This document shows positions 46,160-59,193 of a stretch of 64,000 nt of DNA, piece after piece. Numbering within the stretch: position 1 is the first letter of the stretch; the number at the start of each line of letters is the position of its first letter. The notes beneath the pieces were generated by a model. The model saw only the letters and a program-made list of their open reading frames with translations, was not told the DNA's origin and did no database searches. Where the stretch lies: the NCBI RefSeq assembly GCF_008831285.2, contig NC_045145.1:18554040-18618039 (forward strand). Direction: 5' to 3'. The position numbers were made by a program, and so were the translations under genes. The DNA is from Nymphaea colorata (Eukaryota; Streptophyta; Magnoliopsida; Nymphaeales; Nymphaeaceae).

Positions 46160-49100
46160 ACACACACAAACACATACTACACAACACTAATAGTTAGAAT
46201 CAAATTCAATTAATCATATTTTGATATTTCATAACAGTTAACATTTAAGGCTGTATAGCTTTGTCCTAGAAGCCTAGAGGCTTCAAAAAAATATATGATA
46301 TATAATTAACTTTTATATATTGATATTGTAGAGATACGAACAAGAAGAAGAGGAAGAGAAACAATGATCACGATGTAACGTGGAAAACCCTCAACACGAG
46401 GGAGAAAAAACCACGAATGAGGAGGAGTTGGTGCCCACTAGCAGCCAGACTCTCTCTCTCTTAAGATTATCATTAACACATAAGGATTAGGGTTACATGA
46501 CTTAAGTAGAGCCCAAAAACGGGCTACAAGGCGGGTCGGGTATGGATCCGGACCCGAACCACACAATCTATCAACACTCCCCCTCAAGTTGAGCATACAT
46601 ATCAAACATGCCCAACTTGGATACATTCCTCTCAAATGAAGCTGAAGGAAGAGCCTTCGTCAGAACATCAGCAGTTTGGTCTTCAGACTTCATGTAAGGT
46701 AAGATCAACTCTTTCGCATCAATTCTTTCCCGAATGAAGTGACGATCAATTTCAACATGTTTTGTTCTGTCGTGAAGAACAGGATTGTTGGCTAAGTTGA
46801 TTGCAGACTTGTTATCACAGTACATCTTCATAGGTCCTTCAATCTCTATTCCAATGTCAGTCAACAATATCTTCAACCATAATTGTGACACTCCCATAGC
46901 AATTGCCCTATATTCTGCCTCTGCACTGGATCTAGAGCAAACATCCTGTCTCTTGCTCCTCCATACAACAAGGTTTCCTCCCAAGTAGACACAGTACCCT
47001 GTAGTGGATCGTCTGGTATCACTACAACCTGCCCAATCCGCATCAGAGTAGCCCTCGATTTCCACAGTCTCTTGTTTCACATACAGGAGTCCCTTGCCAG
47101 GATTTTTCTTCAGGTAGCATAGCACTCTGTCCACAGCCTTCAGATGTGCATCGGTTGGCGCATGCATGAATTGGCTCAAAACATTCACCGCAAAGGTGAT
47201 ATCAGGTCTCGTGAGGGTAAGATAAATTAGCTTCCCAACCAAACGTTGATATCTTCCCTTGTCTTCTTCACAGAGAGGCTCTCCATCTCTAAGACTCAAC
47301 TTGTGCCCAGTGTCAAAAGGGATAGGTGTAGGTCTACATCCCAATTTACCAGTTTCTTCCAGCAGATCTAAAGTATATTTCCTTTGGTTTAGTACAAGAC
47401 CAGTACTAGACCTAACAACCTCCATACCAAGAAAATACCTTAGCTTGCCAAGATCTTTGAGGTCGAATTCTGTAGCCAGTAACCCTTTTAGCTTGATAAT
47501 CTCCTCCTCATCATCTCCAGTAACAATCATGTCATCTACGTAGACGAGCAGGATAGTAACCCTGCTCTCCTTCTTCTTCACAAACAGAGTGTGATCTCCA
47601 TTTCCTTGTTTGTATCCATGACGTAGCATTACTCTTCTCAGTCGTTCAAACCATGCTCTGGGCGATTGCTTAAGGCCATACAGGGCTTTTTTCAGCTTAC
47701 AACATTTTTCTGGTTCTTCATATCCTGGAGGCATATGCATATATACTTCTTCTTCGAGGTCACCATTTAGGAATGCATTCTTAACATCCAATTGATACAT
47801 CTTCCATTCCTTCATCACAGCAAGGGATATAACCACCCTCACAGTCTTCATTTTCGCAACAGGAGCAAATGTTTCCAAGTAATCAATTCCATATTTCTGG
47901 CTAAACCCCTTGGCCACAAGTCGAGCTTTATATCTTTCAACACTCCCATCTGGTTTGTACTTGATGGTATACACCCATTTGGATCCAACTAAGTGAGCGG
48001 CTTCAGGAATCTTCACCACTTCCCATGTCAAGTTTCTTCTTAGGGCATCTATTTCTTCTTTCATTGCATCAACCCACTTGGAGTCACTTTGAGCTTCAGC
48101 GACAGTCCTGGGAATCACAGCCAAAGAAAGAGTAGAAACAAAACACTTGTAATCTTTCCCAAGTCTGGAATAAGAAACAAAATTACCAATGGGGTGTTGA
48201 GTACATGACCTGACACCCTTTCTCAGGGCAATGGGAAGATCGTCATTCTTCTTTTCAACCTCATCATGAGTCTCCACGGTAGGACTTGGTTCATCCAGGG
48301 AAGGAGTGGCATTGGGATTGGAAGTAGATCTAGCATCACAAGTCATCATCTCTGTCCGAGTACCTCGTCTAGAGTAGAACTGTCCAAACAACTGAGGGCC
48401 TTCCTTCTCAATGCTATTGTCACACCTTTCCTCCTTCTCAGGTACATCAACATTATTAAGTGATTCTGCTTTCTTGTAGTCCAAAAAATCTATAAACTGA
48501 AGTTCCTGTCTCTGAGAATACTCTTCCCTGCCCACAGACTGCTCCCCCTGAAGAGGATTCGCACCAAAGTAAGAGGCATGTTCCAAGAAGGTAACATCTC
48601 TCGTAACATAGGCTCGACCAGTAATAGGATCAATACATTTGTATCCTTTTTGCGTAGGGGAGTATCCAACAAAGACACCTTTGATAGACCTAAGATCAAG
48701 TTTCTTGACATTTGAACTGTGATCATGGATAAAACATACACAACCAAAAACACGAGGAGGAAGAGGAAATGGTGGACGACTGCCAGGAAGCAACGAGTGG
48801 GGAGTCTTACCATTCAAAACACGACTGGGCATGCGGTTAATAAGATAGGCACTAGTAAGAACGGCATCACCCCAATAGTGTTTAGAAAGATTTCTTTGAA
48901 ACAAAAGAGCCCTGGTGACATTAAGAAGTTGACGATTTTTCCTTTCAGCTACCCCATTTTGAGGGGGGGTATAACTACAGGATGTCTCGTGAACAATCCC
49001 TCGTTGTCTAAAAAACTCCTCAACAAGCTGACACATGTACTCACGGGCATTATCGGACCTGAAAGTTTTAACATTCGCACCATACTGGGTATGCACAAGA

Positions 49101-52100
49101 AGAATAAATGTCTCGATGATGCGAGGAACCTCGCTGCGGTCTTTTAACAAGTATATAAATGTAGCACGAGAGAAATCATCAATGAAAGTGATAAAATACT
49201 GGAAACCTTGACGGGTATGAATGCCCGAAGGTCCCCATACATAAGAGTGAATCAGGGAAAAAGCTTCATTAGCACAACTAGAAGAAAGAGGGTACGACGC
49301 CCTCACATGTTTGGCAAACTGACAAACATCACAAGAAATGGAAGACACATCAAAGGAGGAACACAAGTCTGGAAACAAATGTTTCAAAATCCCAAAGGTA
49401 AATGTCCAAAACGTTCATGCCAGTACATAAAAGACTGAAGACAATCTTCTCTTCTCTTATCTGTCTTGCGGATTGCTGTCAACAGAGCAGTAGCCACACG
49501 TATGGGAAGACGATATAATCCGTCAGAAGCTAAACCAATCCCAATCCTCTTCCCTGTCACCAAGTCCTGCAAAACACAACGATCGGCAGAGAATATAAGT
49601 TCACAATTCAATTCTTTAGTAAGTCTACTGACTGATAAGAGATTTAAAGGAAACTGGGGAACATGTAAAGCGCCCTGCACATGAAATTTGTCCAACAAGG
49701 ACAGAGTGCCTTCGCCTGCCACACAGGTAGAGGAACCATCTGCAAGAGAAACACGTTCCCTTCTCGAGGACAACTTATACTCATGAAACAATTTTGGATT
49801 ACCTGTCATGTGATGAGTAGCACCACTATCGACAATCCATTCCCCCACAGAAGAGTTACCTTGATTGCCAATAACTGCAAGAGCATGATTAGCTGTAGTT
49901 TCCTCTGAGGTCTCAGTCTTGTTGACATCGATCCTGCCCAAATAAGCCCTTAGTTCACGAAGCTGGTCAGCAGAAATGGAGACTTTTTCTCCACTAGAGG
50001 CTTGCACCTCAGACACAGGCGTTCTCCCAGTCAAAGATCTCCCTCTGTTTCCTTTCTTTTCTGGTTGAAGATCCCAGCAATAATCCACAGTGTGACCTGT
50101 CTTCTTGCAGTGAGTGCACCGGCGAAGAGATCTAGATGGGCCGCCAGGACCACGACTCACGAGAGCAGATCTCTCGTTATAGGGCACAAGTTCCCTCTTC
50201 CCTTCTTTTGTAACAAGCCTTCTCTGTTCTTCCGCTTCAACACAGGAGTACACATCTTCAATACTGGACACCTCCCCTGAATTCAGAATCTGGCTTCGAA
50301 CACCTTCAAACTCATCATTTAAACCTGCTAAAAATAGGAACACCCTGTTTTCCCATTCATGAGCAACATAGAGCGCCTGATCATGGGGACAATGCCAAGG
50401 AATATCAGAATGATAGTCAAGCTCTTCCCACTTGGCTTTCAAAGCCCCATAGTACTCTGCAACAGACGAGTTCCCTTGTCGAATGCCATAGACTGTCTTC
50501 ATAACTTGGTAAGTACGAATTGCCATTTTCTTTTGGCCATACATTTGCTCGAGGACCACCCACATGTCTCTAGCAGTCTTCTTGCGAAGGATAAGGGGCT
50601 GAATATCGGTAGAAACGGAGTTGACAATCCAAGTTTTCACTTGATTATCCTCAAGAAACCAAGTATGCCGCACATCACTTGTTCTTGCTGGTTCGGGGTT
50701 GCTCCCATCAATATAGGCCATGCGACCACGGCCAGCAATCCCCATAGTCATAGCAGGTGACCACGAGAAATAGTTTTCCTTGGTGAGGCGGAGAGTGATG
50801 ACCTGCATGGGAACATTCTCAGTTCTAGAAGCCCCTATTTCAGTCGGATTGGTGTTGACGGTGGACGAGGAAGAGGCTGCCATAATCACAGACCAGGAGG
50901 CAGCAAGGGCAGCAGGAAGCAACCACACGATACAACACCAAAAAAACGGACAGAGAGCAGGAAACGGAACCAGGCAAAGTGGCGCGGCGCCGGAAAAGGA
51001 CACGGCGTGGGGCGGAAAAAGACCGCCGCTGGACAGGTCGTCGTTTGGGCAGGCCAACGCTGGGCGGAAGCGGCTGAACGGGAACGCCGCTGGGCCGGTT
51101 GTCGCTAGGCGGAGACGGCGGAATCCTGAGCGGCGCTGGGCGGAGACGGCGGCGGGATGACAGACGACGCTCGGGCACGAGCGTCGGGCACGGGCGAGAC
51201 GATGAACAGTGCCGGGCGATTCTCCTCCAACACGGGCAAAAGACAACCAGAAACGCCGAAATTTCACGGCTCTGATACCATGTAGAGATACGAACAAGAA
51301 GAAGAGGAAGAGAAACAATGATCACGATGTAACGTGGAAAACCCTCAACACGAGGGAGAAAAAACCACGAATGAGGAGGAGTTGGTGCCCACTAGCAGCC
51401 AGACTCTCTCTCTCTTAAGATTATCATTAACACATAAGGATTAGGGTTACATGACTTAAGTAGAGCCTAAAAACGGGCTACAAGGCGGGTCGGGTATGGA
51501 TCCGGACCCGAACCACACAATCTATCAACAGATATCAAGAACAAACAATATTGAAAAGTTAATATTTATGCATTCAAACTATAATCTGTTTTAGGCTTTT
51601 AGCTTTTTTAGCTAAAAGCGTGAAACAGATAATATAAATAATTAAACCAGTTAGTTAAAACAGATTTTGAAATTAATAAATTATTAGGCAATCAATATCA
51701 ATATTATCAAAAGATTCAAAACAGTAAATCACATAAAAATTATATATCTATATAGTGTATATATATATATGTGTGTGTGTGTGTGTAATGGAGGCTAAAT
51801 GTAAAGCAGATAATGTAATATGAATGAGTAAATGACATATGTAAAGGAACACAAAATTGGATAGAAACAGACTGAGAGGCAAGAGCAGATAAACACCCAA
51901 TCTACTAAATGAATCTTTTGATAAACATCTAATGCTGCAACTACTGAATGAAAAGCCAGAGCTCAGGGTTCTTAGAGAAACTGCACTGGAGTGATGAAAG
52001 TCATCGATAGCTAGTTGCTGGTCACCCCAAGACCCAAATGCGGAGAGATCTGAGAAGTAAAAGAGACATGCCACTGATTGCCAATTGCTGGCAAGTGATC

Positions 52101-55100
52101 ACCCAAAGACAGACTAGTGAGAGACTAAAACTAGAAGTTGTAATGTTATCAGTCATGGCAAAAGCAGAGAGAGATGAGAAGGAGAAAGTCATGCCTGCTG
52201 GTGAGGCTGAAACAAGGAGATCGAACCTCAGTTGTTTTTTGTTTCCCGAAAGCTCCATCATGGGACGACTTTAGCCTTGTATAGAGGATTGCACCCGACT
52301 TGCTGTTGACTTGAATTGGGTGCGTACCTACGCTGGACAGAAAAGGGTAGATGCTTTCAGTCTCACCCAGTTCACTTTGACCAACTCAGGTGCCAGACTC
52401 AGGCTGCAGTTGCACCCCATTCATGTCAACTCGGTTGTGATACTTTTTTGGGCATATCTATGTGACATAGACTGCATTATCCCCGGTTGGACACAACCTA
52501 TGAAAGTGCTTGTTTTATAGTCTGTTTCATGCTTGGGAGTATTTTCACCCATCACACTTTATCTATTCATGTTCTATTATTTGAAAAAATTGAACACTAT
52601 TTTTCTTTTGCATTTTCTTTTTGATCCCTTCACTGTGGCATTCTTTTGAATTTCTATTGGCCTTCAAAGTTTCCTCTGGTCTCCTGAGGGGTACTTCTAC
52701 TTCTGTTTCCCTTAATTTTTTCGCTGTCTATCCATCTAAATTTATTGACATTTTGTTTTATGCTTCATTTTAAATATCAAAAGGTGGTTAAAAGTTTCTT
52801 GATTTTTACTAATTTAGCTGTATGATCCTGGTTTCATGTAACAGTAACAATGGTTGTTTGTGTCATTCATATGTATGTATTGAGTCCGGAACTTGTTCAG
52901 ATGTTTAATATGATATTCTTGAGTAATGGGTTTAAGTGTTTTGGTGAACGTGGTTGCAGTCATTTAGTTAATCTGCATTTAATTGTGACCTCTGCAGCTG
53001 ATTCTTTTGGGCATTTGCTGCTCTCCAAGTGGTGATGGTGAAGATCCATATGCTGAGATTGCACTTCAACCTTTGCCAGAGTACACGATACCATCTGATG
53101 GAGTTACCATGACTTGTATTGCTTGTACTGATAAGGGTCAAATTTTCCTTGCTGGTCGTGATGGCCATTTATATGAAATGCAGTATTCATCTGGCTCTGG
53201 ATGGCGCAAGCGGTGCCGTAAGATCTGCCATACAGCTAGTGTTGGGGGCCTTATTTCAAGGTATCTTATCTTTATTTCTTTGAGTCCCTTTTGGACCGTA
53301 CACTAATGACCATATTTTATGTTTTGATATTTCCTCTTCCTTTTAGATGGGTGTTACCAAATGTTCTTAAATTTGGTGCTGTTGATCCAATCATTGGCAT
53401 GGTTGTCGACAATGAGCGCTCTGTTTTGTATGCAAGAACTCAAGAATCAAAAATATTGGTGTTTGATTTAGGAATTGATGGTGATGGATCACCTAAAAAA
53501 ATTGCAGAAGAGAGGAATTTGATTGATCAAAGAGATGGACTTTATGGGGGTGTGCGTTCTGCAACTTCTAGGGTAGCTTCTCGTGCATCAAAAACCTCTA
53601 TCATTTATATTGGACCATTATCTACCTTGGAGTCAAAACGTCTGCATCTTGTTGCTGTTCTCTCTGATGGTAGAAGAATGTATCTGTCTACTGCTTCATC
53701 TGGTGGAAACAGTGACTCCATTGGGGGTTTACCAGGATTAAGTAATGCTCTCCACAGACCCTGTTCTTTGAAAGTGGTCTCAACTCGGTCTTCTCCCTCT
53801 GTTGGAGTTGGCACCCTTCCTCTTGCCGGTAGACCACATTCTGAAGATTTGGCTTTGAAGGTAGAAACAGCATATTATTCATGTGGATTACTTGTTCTTT
53901 CTGATTCTTCGCCTCCGGCGATGTCCTCTCTTTTGGTTGTGAATAGGGATCCAAGTGCTCATTCTTCTAGCTTTGGTGCTGCAGCAAGGCATATTAGTGC
54001 ATTACGTGAAACAGTGTCTTCACTCCCTGTTGAAGGTAGAATGCTTTATGTGGCTGATGTGTTACCTTTACCAGATACAGCAGCTATGCTGCAATCATTG
54101 TATTTGGAATCATATGGCATGCATACTTTTGGAAAATCATGTGAAAGAGCATCTGTACAACTTTGGGCTTTGGGGGATCTTGCAACTCAACATATTTTGC
54201 CTAGACGAAGAGCGGTTATGTTCAGCACTATGGGTATGACAGAGATTGTACTTAATAGACCTGTAGACATTCTTCGAAGGCTGCTAGAATTCAATGCTTC
54301 AAGATCCTCACTTGAAGATTTCTTCAATCGTTTTGGTGCTGGAGAGGCTGCAGCAATGTGTTTGCTACTGGCTTCAAAACTCCTTTCTTTTGAAGAAATT
54401 TTAGTCAGCAATTCTGTTGCTGAGAAAGCTGCAGAGGCATTTGAAGATCCAAGGTTGGTTGGTCTCCCGCAAGTTGAAGGAAGTAGTGCAGTATCAAACG
54501 CAGTTACTCCACCTGGTGTGGGATTCAATATGGGTCAAGTTGTTCAAGAGGCTGAGCCCACATATTCAGGTGCTCATGAAGGGCTCTGCCTTTGTACTGC
54601 TAGATTGCTTTCTCCTCTATGGGAGCTCCCTGTTATGATTATGAAGGGTAGTGGTAGCTCTGAGACCAATTTCCCACAAGGGGTCATTACTTGCAGGCTT
54701 TCTTTTGAGGGGATGGAGATCCTTGAAAGCAAGATTCGCTCCCTAGAGCAATTTCTACGCTCCCGAAGAAACCAGAGAAGAGGGCTTTACGGCTGTGTCG
54801 CTGGCTTTGGAGATCTGACTGGTTCTATCCTGTATGGAACTGGTTTAGGTTCTGGAACCTCTGAAGATGGTGCGAGAAGGAATCTATATAACAATTATGC
54901 TCAGAGTATCAATGCAGACAGGGGGACAGTAATTGCCAGTAAAAGGCCAAGGCTTCCTTATAGTCCTGCAGAACTTGCTGCCTTGGAAGTAAGAGGTTCT
55001 TTGCTTAAACATCTTTGATCGCTTGTCCTTTATATGCTACTGTTGGACCTTATTCTCTGCTTGATTCAGGTGAGGGGGATGGAATGTCTCAGGCGATTGC

Positions 55101-58100
55101 TTAGAAGATCTGGTGAAGCTTTATTCTTACTTAGGCTTCTTGTACAACACCAGATTACTCGTTTGATCCAGAGTTTGGATGTTAATCTGCGGTTGAAGCT
55201 GGTTCAATTGACTTTTCAGCAACTTGTTTGTTCTGAGGAGGGTGAGCAGCTTGCAACAAGACTTATTGCAGCACTCATGGAGGTAGTAGTTGTTCTTGCT
55301 TCTAGTTCTTAACTCTCATGCCCTTAAATGTGCTGTGAATGTTAGTCACGCTAGGCATGCTGAGAGTTTCTGGCTGCTTTTCTTTTTATTAACCTGGGAT
55401 TAGTAAGATGGGTCTTTACTGTCTGCATGTGTTACGTAGGCATTTTAATTCTTAGATGCAACATGGGTCTTTTTGTTAAATAAAATTTTCTGGACTTGCT
55501 TTCAGTACTATATTGGTCCAGATGGCAGAGGAACATTGGATGATATCAGTAGCAAATTAAAAGAAGGTTGCCCAAGTTACTACAATGAGTCAGACAACAA
55601 ATTCTTTCAGGCGGTAGAGTTCCTTGAGAGAGCAGCTATTACTGGTGATGCAGATGAGAGGGAAAAACTTGCTAAAGAAGCTTTTGGCCTGTTAGCCAAA
55701 GTGCCGGAGTCTGCAGATCTGGGTACTGTTTGCAAGCGCTTTGAGGACTTAAGGTCACTATTCCTTCTACTTGAAAGTTGGAACACGACAACAGCTACAT
55801 GTATTATAGTTCTTCTGCATATCTTACTGTACATGCCTGCAGATTTACATTTTATATGAAGTAGCTAGTAAGATATGCACCTGCTCATCATCTCATGGTT
55901 TGTAACTTTTATTTTATATTTTGGTTATGTTAAGAATGTCTTCATCTCTCTGGTTTATAGAATTCAGTGAACGATTTTTTTAGTTCTTTTCATCACATGA
56001 ATGCTTGAAAAGTAACTTAAAATTGTCATCATCATCTAATCGTTTTGTCCCCTATTGTTCATCAAAATCTATATTTCCTAATAATATTGAGCAGGAGATT
56101 GTACTTAACACTATGTTGCATGGACACCTCAAGAAACATGAAGTGTTGGTTGCGGACTGTGTCTGACACCAACATACCTCGACATGTCTTGGAGACTTCA
56201 TTTTTAAAACATGAAGTGTTGCATACACACATCAACTTTCTTTCTCTTTATTCTTTATTCTTTTTCTTCTCTCCCTTTTTTTGTTTTTCTCTCTCTTTTC
56301 CTATTTAATTTTTTCCCTCTCTCTCTTTCTCTCTTTTGGGGTTTCCGGGGGAACACTTAAAAAGGGAGGAAAGTAACAAGTCCTTTTCTAAAGGACGACC
56401 AGGGTTGTCCTTTTAAATGGAAAGGGTCTTTCGACTCTTTTTAAAAAGATGACCTTCGTTGTCCAAAAAATTGATAACACCTGAATGTCTTTTCAAAAAG
56501 GGTCAGTCAGGATGTCCTCCCTTTTCACTCTGAGTCCCTGACATTGTTCAAAAAAAAAATCATATAAAATATTAATACAGCCATGTCCAAGTGTCTAATT
56601 TTTTAGGGCTCGCTGTCTATGAGATTCGTGCCTGTGTCCAACACAAATACCTGTATTTGTGTCCATGCAACCTAGACTTAATGGCTATATACTTTTTAAT
56701 CCAGTGAAGAACAGTGAAAAGATGAAATCATCAAACAATAGCCTGATGCTTGAATGGCATGATTCCAGTATGCTCAAGAATCAAGATGCAGATGATCCAA
56801 TAACAATGGATCAAATATAAAGGCCTAGGCACTGGCCTCAATATGGTCCTAGTTAAAAATACTTTTGAAGGTGAGTGTCTAGTGCACCTTCACAACATTT
56901 AGTTCAAAGAATATACATGTTAAGTGGAAGCCAAAACCTGTGTCACATGGGTATTAGTGCAGACGTGGGTGCAAAACAAACTTGGCTGTAGGGTGATGAC
57001 TTTATATATATAAAAGGCAGACGTTGCAGATAACAAAGCAAAAAAATGGGTTATGAGACTGAAGTCACTGAACTATGGCGTGTATGAATTTATGGTTCTT
57101 TTCATTGCAATAAACTCAGGCCAAAGACTAGTTTAATGTGCTTATATATGCTATATAGTTGACTGGACTTGTCAAAGTTACAATTACATTTGGTGAGTCT
57201 GAGCAGCATCAGTACCCTGTCTGGGTGCTGCAACCTCCTTAAAGAATCTGCATTACACTGGTCAAAATCAAATTAAATATTTTATATGACAAATCTATTC
57301 TGATATATTTTCTAGTGGCCAAATTGGCTTTTTTCTTTTCTTTTTCCTGTGTTAATTGTTATGTTTCTTTGTTACAGGTTTTGTAAAATCTGCTATATGT
57401 GTTTGAATCTTTTCCAACATTTGGTCTGAGTTATTTTCCGAATTATTGTCCTTGTTTCTGCAGATTCTATGAGGCTGTTGTACGGTTACCATTGCAGAAG
57501 GCTCAGGCTCTTGATCCCGAAGGAGATGCCCTGAATGATCAAATTGATGCAAATCGTCGAGAGCAAGCACTTATTCTTCGTCAACAATGCTATGATATTG
57601 TAACAAATGCACTCCGTTCTCTAAAAGGTGAGACTGTGCAAAAGGGAGCCCAAATAAAGTTTGGATCTGCCTCTCGAGTTAGTGGTAAACAGGCCCTTGA
57701 TCAAGCTTCCCGGGACAAGTACATTAGGCAGATTGTTCAGCTTGGTGTGCAGTCAACTGACAAAGCATTCCATGAACACTTGTATAGAAGTATGATCGAC
57801 CTTGGTCTTGAAAATGAACTTTTGGAGTTTGGAGGTCCAGATTTGGTTCCCTTCCTGCAGAATGCAGGCCGAGAGCCCTTGAAAAAGGTTGTTGGTGTTT
57901 GGCATGTAGATGCTTAGAATCTTCAATTCAATTTGGTCTTTCTATGTTCAATTATTATATGAATGCACAAACTTTGCATTTTATTCCTTGTATGACTTCA
58001 CATTTTTGCTTTCTTGTTCAGGTGGAAGTGGTGACAACGCCACCCTCTTTGCTGCCACAAATTGGACACGAGAAGGGTCCTATTCCATCTCATCAAGTGA

Positions 58101-59157
58101 AATATATCGAGCTGCTTGCACGATACTATGTGTTGAAGAGGCAACATATGCTTGCAGCTTTGGTACTGATGAGGTTGGCAGAACGGCAGAGTGCAGACGT
58201 TGGTGAAACTCTTACACTTGAGCAAAGGTCAGCCTGAAATGGCAGGTTTTATAACGTAGAATGCTTTGACTTGGTAGTCATGTTCCAGTATTGTAGGTTA
58301 AGCAAATACACTTGTTTGTGACTCGGAAATGTTTGCTGAGCATTCTTTTTTTCTGTCCCTTTCTTAATCATAATTATTTCATCGGAAACAGGCAGCAGTA
58401 TCTAAGTAATGCAGTGCTTCAAGCAAAAAGTGCTCGCAGCACTGCTGGTCCTAGTTCATATGGGAGTCCTTATGACAGTGGTTTGCTGGATTTGCTTGAG
58501 GGGAAACTTGCTGTTCTTCGTTTTCAAATAAAGATTAAGGGAGAACTTGAAGCTCTAGCATCGAAGCTAGAAGATCCATCTGGTTTACCAAGAGATTCAG
58601 CTCCAGATGATGCCTTTCCTCAAAGGAATCTGATTGCCGATGTAAACCTGGTCAGTACAGCCAGGTCCAAGGCAAGAGAGCTAGCATTGGATCTAAAAAG
58701 TATTACGCAGCTATATAATGATTATGCAGTTCCGTTTGAGCTTTGGGAGGTATGTATCTTACCCTTGCTGGTTGTGATGGACCTGAATCTATTCCATGAC
58801 ATGAAAATGCTCCAAACAAGCCCCAAATTTTGATTGCCTAAATCCATTACCATGATCTGACCATTGTTCACTTCATTAACAGAAGCTACTTTGTCAAAGA
58901 CAGCCTTGCAGCTCCTAGGATTGGCTGGTTGCCTAAGCTAGCTGTTCTTAGTTTACCTGTTGGTGGCCTGTTGCTTGGAAATGCCGAGAACATCCCTTAG
59001 GCCAAACTTAGGCACTCACGAACCCAGTTTTTTTCTTCCTTAACATAATTTCTTGTTTCATTTTTATTCCTTTTTTTTTCTTCTTTTGAGACACTCTTTT
59101 TGGCTTTTGTGCAATATATAATTTTCACTTTTTTTTGCCTATGATTTTGCATTAAAA

Positions 59158-59193
<36 letters not shown>

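Larger units (their letters stand above)
46327..51530 (-). mobile_element. Ty1/copia LTR retrotransposon inserted in NUP155 intron 3
   Basis: Structurally complete 5204-bp element in minus orientation, opposite to NUP155. It has 250-bp LTRs (46327-46576 and 51281-51530) beginning TG and ending CA, a GATAT target-site duplication, a tRNA-iMet primer site next to the 5' LTR, a polypurine tract next to the 3' LTR, and Gag, protease, integrase, reverse transcriptase and RNase H in copia order. The LTRs differ at one position (C at 46514 in the left, T in the right), so it inserted recently. The gag-pol frame is broken once, so this copy probably cannot move by itself. Lineage within copia is not assigned. 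Confidence 0.96.

Noticed and set aside
46785..50760. Plus-strand frames across the copia element
   Set aside because: They mirror the minus-strand gag-pol coding sequence and have no motifs of their own.
50884..51318. Upstream extension of Gag through leader and LTR
   Set aside because: Open, but it has no ATG and encodes low-complexity residues; the ATG at 50883 gives a normal Gag start.
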